This document shows, in pieces, positions 1-5,338 of a DNA stretch of 5,966 nucleotides. This stretch comes from DHVE2 group archaeon. Lineage in GTDB: Archaea > Thermoplasmatota > Thermoplasmata > Thermoplasmatales > Aciduliprofundaceae. The position numbers and the translations under genes were made by a program. Position 1 is the first letter of the stretch. The number at the start of each line of letters is the position of its first letter. Location: NCBI GenBank assembly GCA_015520975.1, contig WAOZ01000132.1, positions 1-5,966 of the forward strand, written 5' to 3'. Under the pieces are notes generated by a model. It worked only from the letters and a program-made list of their open reading frames with translations. It was not told the DNA's origin and did not search any database.

Positions 1-2504
1 TTCACATATTTTGCAGCGGAATAAATAACATTCACCCTATCGGGTGTGCCAGTGCGGATCACAATCTCGTAAGAGCCGTTATGGTATGTGACATTGCCAT
101 ATATCTCCACTATATCACCCACGCCCACGGTGGGCACCGTGGCACCAACCTGCACATATACCGCTATATCCTGCGAATTCGTCGTGGAGTTACTAACCCA
201 GAATAACCATGTGGCGTACACGCTCACAACCGTGGCATTTGGAATGTGCACAGATGTGGCATTATACGCGCTCGTATTTTGAAGCAATTCGGTTATATTT
301 ACCGTGGTGTAATTCACAGCATTAATCACATAAACTCCATCAGATGTGCCGTTGCGGATTTTTATTTCCCACTGTCCGTTGTAAATCGTTACGACGCCCC
401 ATATCTCCAGTTTCGCACCAACGAAAACCGTGCCGTTTACAGTTCCACCCGGCTCGACATAAACTGACAGGTCATCGCTATTCGTGGAAGAGTTGCTCAC
501 CCAGAACAGCCAGTTTGCATACACACTCACGCATACGGACCACGGCACATAAACGGATGTACCGTTGTAGCTGCTGGCATTTGTGAGCAGTTCGGTTATA
601 TTCACAGTTGTGTAATTTATAGGCGGTTCGGATATTACCTCCACATAATCGGTGGTGCCGTTTCTAACCTTGATTTCCCAATCCCCATTGTACCGTGTAA
701 CAAGACCGCATACTTGTACAACCGCACCCTCCAGCACGGCACCTTCTATCACACCGCCCCTTTCAACATACACCGTCGTGTTGTGGGTTGCATTACCGAT
801 CTTGAAGAGATACGAGGCGCCCACATCCACCACGGTTCCCGTGAGATTCACAAACGAAAGATTGTAATAATTTTCATTTCCTGCAAACTCGGAGTAGTTC
901 AGAGTATAATACGAAAAATTGCCTTTACCACCGATATACCTGACCCAGTCATCACCGCTCACATAGATCTCCCACGACCCGCGGTACTCTTTGAAAATAC
1001 CTTTGATTTCAACTATGTCAGAGTTGTTCAGTTTTTCAGGTCTCTCCGTACCACCTGTGACGAATACATCAAGCGCGTGATAACCGAAATTATCAGAAAT
1101 GTAGAAGTACACATAGTTGGACAGATTCGCTGCCCAAGAGGAGTTGGAGTATTTTCCCCTATCTGCAACTACTCCTTTTACATACACGCAGGTGTTGTTG
1201 TATTTGAGCGGATCGGAAAGAAGCGTTTCAACGGTAATGTTCGCGTAGCTCTGCGGTTCTGCAATCACCCTGTCGTAACTGCGCGGCCGAATTTTGATCT
1301 CCCATTCACCTTTGTAATAGGCAAACTGTCCGTACACATCAGCGCGATAACTGACGCCTATTTTGGAGATTCTTGAGCCGTTGAAACCCACCACATTGAG
1401 CTCATAGCCAAGGTCGGATAATCCGAAAAGCGTGAAGTTGGAACTTGAATTCTGATAAACCCAGGAGATGATGCCGGTGGTGTGAACATTCGTATTGTTA
1501 TACTTATCCGGAGACGAGAGAAGTTGCGGCACAGTGACATTCACATAATTTGGAACGGTCAGGTCAACAGCCGTATCGGTCGTGGATTTTCTTATTACGA
1601 TTTCGTGATAGCCCGATGAGTTATAGGGCTTGTAATATGTTAAGAATCCATACACTTCCACGGTGTCTCCGATATTGAATAATCCGAAATAGTTGCCTCC
1701 GTTTTCTATATAAACTGCAACATCGCCTATGAAAAATTTGTAATACGCATAATACTCCGTTATATTTGCCGTCAAATGAACGAATGAGTTATTATAAAGA
1801 GGCAAGTCTGTATAGGATATAGATGCGTAGGAATTTCTTCCACCGGCACCTTTAACAATCACATACTCCCCCGTTTTATTCTCCACCTTCAGCTCCAGTT
1901 CACCCTTGTAAATGGTGAAAAGCCCGCGGATCTCCACAATGTCCCCATAGCTCAGAGTATCGGGACGTACTGCACCGGGTTCGCAGTAAACCCTCAGAGC
2001 ACGATATGTTCCATTCTGGACAATATAGAAAGAGTAGTTTTTACCGTAGGCAAACACACCGTCGACAACTACATACCTTCCAATATATGCGGAGACATTG
2101 GATAGAAGCGCGCTGACATTAACATGTAGTTCTCGACTGACGCTCGCGATTACCGTGATGTTCTTCGTGGCAACCGCTCTGTTCCCACCGTCATCGTATT
2201 CTATCAGCGTTACCGTATAATTGCCAATCTGCGTGTAGGTATGATTTACCACCCTGCCCGCCGATATTGTGCCGTCTCCGAATTTCCATATGTATGTGAC
2301 TATCACACCGTTATCTTTCGAATGCGCTGCTGAAAACTCCACAACCGAACCCGCATACACCGTATCCGGTGCGGTTATAACGGGCACTGGCGGAGAGTCC
2401 ATGTAGCCGTTAACTGTTGTGGCATAATAGACTGCAGGCACACCTATCGCAAGCGTAAGTAAGGAGAGCAGCACAACAGCTTTTATACGAGGATCACCCA
2501 GCAC
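1..2504 (-). CDS. Large secreted/surface protein: N-terminal anchor, PKD domain and tandem OB-fold-like repeats (partial, C terminus outside window)
   Basis: I translated 834 uninterrupted codons by hand; the frame is still open at position 1. Residues 1-8 are short and charged. Residues 9-28 are hydrophobic and form a signal peptide or membrane anchor, so the rest should lie outside the cell. Residues 36-120 are a PKD (Ig-like) domain with the W73-x-F-G-D-G signature, H88-T-Y, and a G94-N-Y-T-V-T-L strand. From about residue 121 come seven repeats of 90-110 residues, each ending in a GD-x-V-E-I-x-G strand followed by Y-x-G-x-W-E-I-K-type strands. This looks like the OB-fold modules found in archaeal exported proteins. 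About 42 N-x-S/T sequons suggest heavy N-glycosylation. The GTG at 2504 is chosen because a TATA box sits at the same distance as for the GTPase gene. A TTG at 2522 is in frame, with a stop (TGA) further upstream. Ligand and role are unknown: adhesion, S-layer association or polymer binding are all possible. Confidence 0.88.
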   Translation of the reverse strand, partial: MLGDPRIKAVVLLSLLTLAIGVPAVYYATTVNGYMDSPPVPVITAPDTVYAGSVVEFSAAHSKDNGVIVTYIWKFGDGTISAGRVVNHTYTQIGNYTVTLIEYDDGGNRAVATKNITVIASVSRELHVNVSALLSNVSAYIGRYVVVDGVFAYGKNYSFYIVQNGTYRALRVYCEPGAVRPDTLSYGDIVEIRGLFTIYKGELELKVENKTGEYVIVKGAGGRNSYASISYTDLPLYNNSFVHLTANITEYYAYYKFFIGDVAVYIENGGNYFGLFNIGDTVEVYGFLTYYKPYNSSGYHEIVIRKSTTDTAVDLTVPNYVNVTVPQLLSSPDKYNNTNVHTTGIISWVYQNSSSNFTLFGLSDLGYELNVVGFNGSRISKIGVSYRADVYGQFAYYKGEWEIKIRPRSYDRVIAEPQSYANITVETLLSDPLKYNNTCVYVKGVVADRGKYSNSSWAANLSNYVYFYISDNFGYHALDVFVTGGTERPEKLNNSDIVEIKGIFKEYRGSWEIYVSGDDWVRYIGGKGNFSYYTLNYSEFAGNENYYNLSFVNLTGTVVDVGASYLFKIGNATHNTTVYVERGGVIEGAVLEGAVVQVCGLVTRYNGDWEIKVRNGTTDYVEVISEPPINYTTVNITELLTNASSYNGTSVYVPWSVCVSVYANWLFWVSNSSTNSDDLSVYVEPGGTVNGTVFVGAKLEIWGVVTIYNGQWEIKIRNGTSDGVYVINAVNYTTVNITELLQNTSAYNATSVHIPNATVVSVYATWLFWVSNSTTNSQDIAVYVQVGATVPTVGVGDIVEIYGNVTYHNGSYEIVIRTGTPDRVNVIYSAAKYV
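15..2144 (-). repeat. Seven tandem OB-fold-like protein repeats, about 100 codons each
   Basis: Approximate units in reading order: 2144-1839, 1838-1551, 1550-1254, 1253-921, 920-618, 617-315 and 314-15. Each opens with a strand such as NYTTVNITELL, or diverged forms like YVNVTVPQLL and YANITVETLL. A Y-N-x-T-x-V strand follows, then a variable centre, then V-x-IYG-x-x-T-x-YNG-x-WEIKI and a closing NGT-x-D-x-V. The last two units are clearly closest to each other, with their NITELL motifs exactly 101 residues apart. The second unit is the most diverged. The codons at the window edge (SAAKYV) look like the opening of an eighth unit. The OB-fold assignment rests on the strand pattern and recall of the family, not on a search. 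Confidence 0.75.
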
Positions 2505-2523
2505 ATATTCAGTATGAGACAAA

Positions 2524-2536
2524 GGTATTAAAAAGT
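2524..2536 (-). promoter_or_regulatory. TATA-box promoter of the PKD/OB-repeat protein
   Basis: The reverse strand reads ACTTTTTAATACC, and its first base is the last base of the endA stop codon. The box centre is about 26 nt from the GTG at 2504, the usual distance from an archaeal TATA box to the transcription start. The mRNA would therefore begin at or next to the start codon (leaderless). There is no Shine-Dalgarno sequence in front of this gene, which fits. The element and its 19-nt spacing match the GTPase promoter. Confidence 0.65.
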
Positions 2537-3426
2537 TAAGGCCTGATCCATGAAAGTTCCAGATACCTCACTTTTTCATTATTGATATTTGCAAGAAGAA
2601 GCTTCTTGCGCACCCCATTTGCAACCCTTATCGCACGGCTTATGCTCTGCAGCGATTCATCATTCCCCACAACATGAACAAGATACTTTGAATGCTCATC
2701 CATGCTGTTTTCATACACTCTGAAATGCGTGCCGTATTTGAAGCCGGATTTGACTATCAATCCCCTCTCCCGCAAATCACGATACACCCTGTAAACATCG
2801 TTTCTCACGAGCATAGGGATGTCAATCACGCCCTTCTCCCGCAAATATTCCGCTTCCATCACAGAAAGATGTGCAAATGCCGGTTCGATGGTCCCGTATG
2901 TGGTTCCTTTAAGCGATTCAAGATTATCAAACAGATACACCCGATTTCCGTAAAATTTACATGTGAGTTTTGCATCGGGAAGTCTGCGAAATGTGCCCTG
3001 CGGCAAGGGTTCGCGAACCATATAATAGGTTATATCTCCATCGCCGTCAACCACCGCAAGCACAAACGGTTTTTCCATTGTGTAAAGTTCATCGAATGAT
3101 ACGGGCATGGACTCGCCAATGGGAAGATATTGCATCGAGTAAGATTTCCTCGCATAGAATGTTCTTGATACGCGTATCACATAACCCCTTTTCCTTAAAT
3201 CCCTGTAAACCAGATGGCGTATATCGAAATCGGGTGTTTTTGCCGCATTTTTCAAAATGGTCTCAAAATCCGGATCTTCAAGAATGCCCGTTTCGGAGAG
3301 ATATAGTGCTTCCTCCCATGCAAGAATCACACATTTACCCTTTCTTTTACCGTAGCCCTTCGTGAAGATTCTATCAGCATCCGAATTGCATAACTTCACT
3401 CCTTCATCTGTGAGAGTGCCTTTCAT
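2536..3426 (-). CDS. endA: tRNA-splicing endonuclease EndA, two-unit homodimeric type
   Basis: Cuts precursor tRNA (and archaeal rRNA spacers) at bulge-helix-bulge motifs, leaving 2',3'-cyclic phosphate and 5'-OH ends for the RNA ligase. The 296 residues contain two endonuclease-like halves, as in the roughly 300-residue enzymes of Archaeoglobus and Thermoplasma. The N-terminal half (about 1-135) keeps the fold signature YRDLRKRGY at 74-82 and the strand VLAVVDGDGDITYY at 122-135, but is catalytically degenerate. The linker starts with PVSFDELY at 108-115. The C-terminal half (about 155-296) is catalytic: by alignment with Methanocaldococcus EndA (Tyr115, His125, Lys156) the triad is Tyr238 (FRVY), His245 (EHSKYLV) and Lys274 (VRKK). 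The start ATG overlaps the stop of the upstream GTPase gene (ATGA), so translation is probably coupled and the gene shares that promoter. No good Shine-Dalgarno sequence is visible. Confidence 0.96.
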   Translation of the reverse strand: MKGTLTDEGVKLCNSDADRIFTKGYGKRKGKCVILAWEEALYLSETGILEDPDFETILKNAAKTPDFDIRHLVYRDLRKRGYVIRVSRTFYARKSYSMQYLPIGESMPVSFDELYTMEKPFVLAVVDGDGDITYYMVREPLPQGTFRRLPDAKLTCKFYGNRVYLFDNLESLKGTTYGTIEPAFAHLSVMEAEYLREKGVIDIPMLVRNDVYRVYRDLRERGLIVKSGFKYGTHFRVYENSMDEHSKYLVHVVGNDESLQSISRAIRVANGVRKKLLLANINNEKVRYLELSWIRP

Positions 3427-3899
3427 ACGGTCCCTTCCGCAATATATCCAAAAACACGCTCAACATTCTCCCCTGTTTTGGCGCTTGTGAGGAAATAGGG
3501 CGCGTCAAACTCCTCGGATAGTTTTTCCATTTCATCTTTCCAGAACTCTGCCATGTATTTGAGGTCGTTTTTGTTCGCGACAAAAACCTTAATAGCACGA
3601 TGCCCGTTCAAATATTCCGCTATTTTTATCATTGTTTCGTAAGTCTCTCTGCGCGTGAGGTCGCTCATTATTATAACTGCTTTCGCTCCAGAGAGTATGG
3701 GTTTTATGTTCCTTTCATACACGCTGACATCCCATACCATGAATGTTATGTCATTATACCTTTTTTTGAATGTTTTGCTTTCCAGTGTTTCTTCTGTTTC
3801 TGGCTCAAAGGTATCATAGACAAATCGTCTTATGAGCGATGTCTTGCCGACACTTTTATCGCCTATGACACACACTTTCCATATTTTGGGCACCTTCAT
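3423..3899 (-). CDS. Small Ras/Rab-like GTPase with atypical G3 motif
   Basis: 158-residue single-domain G protein. The P-loop is GDKSVGKT (13-20). The switch I region is around residues 31-44, with Thr35 and Thr38 as candidates for the magnesium-binding residue. G4 is NKND (109-112) and G5 is SAK (139-141), so guanine specificity is clear. G3 is odd: where Ras-like proteins have WD-x-A-GQ, this reads W56-D-V-S-V-Y61. The DxxG glycine is therefore Val60 and the catalytic Gln position is Tyr61. Slow or altered hydrolysis, or a non-canonical switch, is inferred. There is no C-terminal cysteine for lipidation, so the protein is probably cytosolic or recruited by a partner. The first gene of a two-gene operon, it overlaps endA by 4 nt. 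A TATA box lies 19 nt upstream of the ATG. A GAGAGG stretch 3 nt before the ATG is too close to be a convincing ribosome site. The biological role is unknown. Confidence 0.9.
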   Translation of the reverse strand: MKVPKIWKVCVIGDKSVGKTSLIRRFVYDTFEPETEETLESKTFKKRYNDITFMVWDVSVYERNIKPILSGAKAVIIMSDLTRRETYETMIKIAEYLNGHRAIKVFVANKNDLKYMAEFWKDEMEKLSEEFDAPYFLTSAKTGENVERVFGYIAEGTV

Positions 3900-3918
3900 C
3901 CACCTCTCAATGAGATTA

Positions 3919-3931
3919 GGTATTTAAAAGT
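3919..3931 (-). promoter_or_regulatory. TATA-box promoter of the GTPase-endA operon
   Basis: The reverse strand reads ACTTTTAAATACC, a strong archaeal TATA box, with its centre about 26 nt from the ATG at 3899. Transcription is expected to start at or within a few bases of the start codon. A tandem 7-mer (TTATCTG twice on the same strand, 3960-3973) lies about 29 nt further upstream and could be a regulator site or chance. Confidence 0.7.
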
Positions 3932-4085
3932 TTGTTTTTCAGATGCTTGATTTGATACACAGATAACAGATAACTATCCATTCCTAATCGAGCGAGAAAT
4001 AACAAATTCCGTTTATGGCCATCTTCAAAAATTTTATTTACAATTTCGTTTACCCTCTTTTTCAAGCCATCTTTTATATCTCTCC
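3932..4085 (-). other. Intergenic gap of about 150 nt, with a weak 49-codon open frame
   Basis: This lies between the second PH-like membrane gene and the GTPase promoter. I see no convincing terminator hairpin. One minus frame is open from a TTG at 4065 to a TAA at 3916-3918 (49 codons) and encodes a Lys/Leu-rich peptide containing NLLFLARLGMDSYLL. It has no ATG and no ribosome site, and it runs through the GTPase TATA box. It may be chance or the decayed tail of a gene. The tandem heptamer at 3960-3973 also lies here. Confidence 0.35.
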
Positions 4086-4640
4086 TTATGCTTTGCTTTG
4101 CGATAATCCTCTATAGCTTTTATCCTTGATTACTTTTTCCTTGGATTTCCACCACTTACCTGTTCTTCTAATTATTCCAAATTCAATTCCAAGAGTGTCC
4201 ATACATTTCTGGAATTGAAGTAGCATCATTGATAAAGTACTTTTCCTAAATCTTAAAATCTTTCCACTTTTCAGATAAACATACATCCAATAACGGTTAG
4301 GATCAATAAGCACTTTTTTGACCTGCGATATTGGTATCATATTATTCCCAACTCTAAACTCTTTTTGAGTAACCACAATATAGTTTTTCATCATTTTTAT
4401 ATATTGCATTTTCGGAATAATATAAAGGCATAATATTGTAATTGTCACTATGACAACTTGCGCCGAAAGAAATAGCCCTTTTCCAGAGATATATCCATTT
4501 GATTCCCATTCAAGAAACATAATAAACCACCAATTAATATTGATAAATGCAGATAATATACCAAGAATTAGCATGGTATGTTTAATTTTCCTGAGTTCGA
4601 TTTTTGATAGTGGATCTTCTTGATAGTATACACTATTCAT
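4086..4640 (-). CDS. Two-helix membrane protein with PH-like cytoplasmic domain
   Basis: 184 residues. A short charged N terminus is followed by hydrophobic segments at about 22-44 and 56-76, which form a helical hairpin in the membrane. Residues 85-155 alternate short strands (YIVVTQKEFRV, IPISQVKKVLI, YWMYVYLKSGKILRF) and end in a helix (about 135-150). This is the layout of bacterial/archaeal PH-like domains (bPH/YcxB type) that follow a two-helix anchor. The tail from 158 is Lys-rich. The ATG overlaps the end of the upstream short frame by 8 nt, with GGGGATGAG as a weak ribosome site. The protein at 5339-5914 has the same architecture but little obvious sequence identity. Function is not recognised; PH-like membrane proteins of this kind are mostly uncharacterised. 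The membrane call is firm and the PH-like call is by strand pattern only. Confidence 0.72.
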   Translation of the reverse strand: MNSVYYQEDPLSKIELRKIKHTMLILGILSAFININWWFIMFLEWESNGYISGKGLFLSAQVVIVTITILCLYIIPKMQYIKMMKNYIVVTQKEFRVGNNMIPISQVKKVLIDPNRYWMYVYLKSGKILRFRKSTLSMMLLQFQKCMDTLGIEFGIIRRTGKWWKSKEKVIKDKSYRGLSQSKA

Positions 4641-4824
4641 TTTTGCTCATCCCCATATGCTCCATAAAAGTGCCATAATCGGCGTTCAGGTGATACTGTA
4701 TTTCCACGCTCGTCGGTATGCCGTCGTTGTCATCATCGTCGTAGATGTCCGGGACGCGCATATTGCATATATTAAAAAAATTCCAGATCGGAAAACGATT
4801 GGTGTTCGTGGCCAAGAGTATCAC
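4633..4824 (-). pseudogene. Remnant of a calcium-binding (thrombospondin type-3-like) surface protein
   Basis: An open frame of 63 codons begins at a GTG 2 nt after the toxin stop (an internal ATG at 4761 would give 42 codons). The core VPDIYDDDDNDGIPTSVEIQ matches the Asp-rich D-x-D-x-DG-I/L-P-x-x-x-E-x-Q calcium-binding loop common in large archaeal exported proteins. Nothing else of such a protein is present: there is no signal peptide, no further repeat, and the frame stops 28 codons after the loop begins to fade. GC content jumps to 32/60 at 4681-4740 against about 15-20/60 in neighbouring stretches. I read this as a fragment of a broken gene caught between the toxin and the PH-like gene. 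It could still be translated as a short peptide, since it sits tightly in the gene row. Confidence 0.5.
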
Positions 4825-4826
4825 CC

Positions 4827-5090
4827 TTATTTGTAAATTTTGCCTCTATGTCCTATTTTTACAATCACTATTCTTCTATGCGCAAATTCGATTTTATAAA
4901 CAATTCTCCATTCTCCCATCCTTATCCGATATGTGTTTGGCAACCCTTTCATTTTCTTTATATCGTATTTTTCTACAGGCAACGGCTCTACTTCCAGTAC
5001 ATCTAAAAGTTCCACTATTTTACTTTTCATATAATCTGGCAACTTCTTTGCTCCATTTCTTGCAGCGTTGCTCACAATTATTTCAAACAT
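4827..5090 (-). CDS. relE: RelE/ParE-superfamily toxin (mRNA interferase-like)
   Basis: 87 residues, typical RelE length. Family features are two N-terminal helices (about 8-34), then KMKGLPNTYRIRMGEWRIVY (46-65) and a final strand ending GHRGKIYK (80-87). Basic residues at the expected places are Lys46, Lys48, Arg55, Arg57, Arg62 and Arg82, with Tyr86 near the C terminus. In RelE such residues bind and cleave mRNA in the ribosomal A site. The mix here resembles archaeal RelE, which relies on arginines. It starts 4 nt after the antitoxin stop, and GAGGGA at 5098-5103 gives a ribosome site with a 7-nt spacer. The pair is a type II toxin-antitoxin module. The toxin looks intact, so activity is likely but inferred. 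Confidence 0.9.
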   Translation of the reverse strand: MFEIIVSNAARNGAKKLPDYMKSKIVELLDVLEVEPLPVEKYDIKKMKGLPNTYRIRMGEWRIVYKIEFAHRRIVIVKIGHRGKIYK

Positions 5091-5094
5091 ATTA

Positions 5095-5298
5095 TTATCC
5101 CTCTACTAACTCTTTAATGAATTCGTCTTTGGTTATGTATATACCTTTTTTTATGTCGTTAAGAATCTCCTCTATTTCTGCCCTCTCTTCATCGCTTATG
5201 CTCTCTTCCTCAATATATCTACTTATCAAAAAAGCCAATTGCATTTTTATTTCTTCGATATCCCTTTTTATTTCCAACACATCTACTCCCGCATCCAT
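5095..5298 (-). CDS. relB: RelB-like antitoxin
   Basis: 67 residues, the same size class as archaeal RelB antitoxins. It is highly charged: an N-terminal helix (about 5-30, EIKRDIEEIKMQLAFLI) is probably coiled-coil or dimer-forming. The C-terminal part SDEERAEIEEILNDIKKG-IYITKDEFIKEL is the familiar antitoxin helix plus a strand-helix tail that wraps the toxin. It is identified chiefly by position directly before relE and by this tail. No ribbon-helix-helix or HTH DNA-binding domain is evident, so autoregulation by this protein alone is uncertain. The ATG at 5298 has a near-perfect Shine-Dalgarno sequence (GGAGGTGAT) ending 9 nt upstream, and also a TATA-like box at the leaderless distance. 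Confidence 0.85.
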   Translation of the reverse strand: MDAGVDVLEIKRDIEEIKMQLAFLISRYIEEESISDEERAEIEEILNDIKKGIYITKDEFIKELVEG

Positions 5299-5307
5299 AC
5301 TTTACTC

Positions 5308-5316
5308 ATCACCTCC
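5308..5316 (-). promoter_or_regulatory. Strong Shine-Dalgarno sequence of the antitoxin gene
   Basis: The reverse strand reads GGAGGTGAT, complementary over nine bases to the archaeal 16S rRNA 3' end, and leaves 9 nt before the ATG at 5298. It is much the best ribosome site in the window. It would only be used on transcripts that begin upstream, such as read-through from the PH-like gene at 5339-5914. Confidence 0.8.
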
Positions 5317-5317
5317 T

Positions 5318-5330
5318 TCTATTTTAAAGT
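5318..5330 (-). promoter_or_regulatory. Possible TATA box of the relBE module
   Basis: The reverse strand reads ACTTTAAAATAGA, and the 19 nt to the antitoxin ATG equal the spacing at the two other promoters in the window. If active, it would start RNA at or near the ATG and leave the Shine-Dalgarno sequence out of the transcript. It is AT-rich by nature of the region, so chance is not excluded. Confidence 0.4.
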
Positions 5331-5338
5331 TTTCTCCT

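Noticed and set aside
124..142. Short inverted repeat CACGGTG-GG-CACCGTG
   Set aside because: It lies within the coding region of the surface protein, encoding T-V-P-T-V, with no T-run. It is best explained by repeated Thr/Val codons rather than a terminator.
714..1376. 220-codon plus-strand open frame
   Set aside because: It lies wholly antisense to the surface-protein gene, whose 834 codons show clear PKD and repeat motifs. The plus translation has no recognisable domain.
2520..2522. TTG as start of the surface protein
   Set aside because: It is in frame, but it would fall upstream of the predicted transcription start. The GTG at 2504 has the same promoter spacing as the GTPase gene.
2692..3365. 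Two overlapping plus-strand open frames of about 130 codons
   Set aside because: Shadows of endA, which carries a complete catalytic triad on the minus strand.
3404..3598. 64-codon minus-strand frame overlapping the GTPase gene
   Set aside because: A different frame inside a gene with intact G1, G4 and G5 motifs; no support of its own.
3600..3950. 116-codon plus-strand open frame
   Set aside because: Antisense to the GTPase gene and running through its promoter; no domain is seen.
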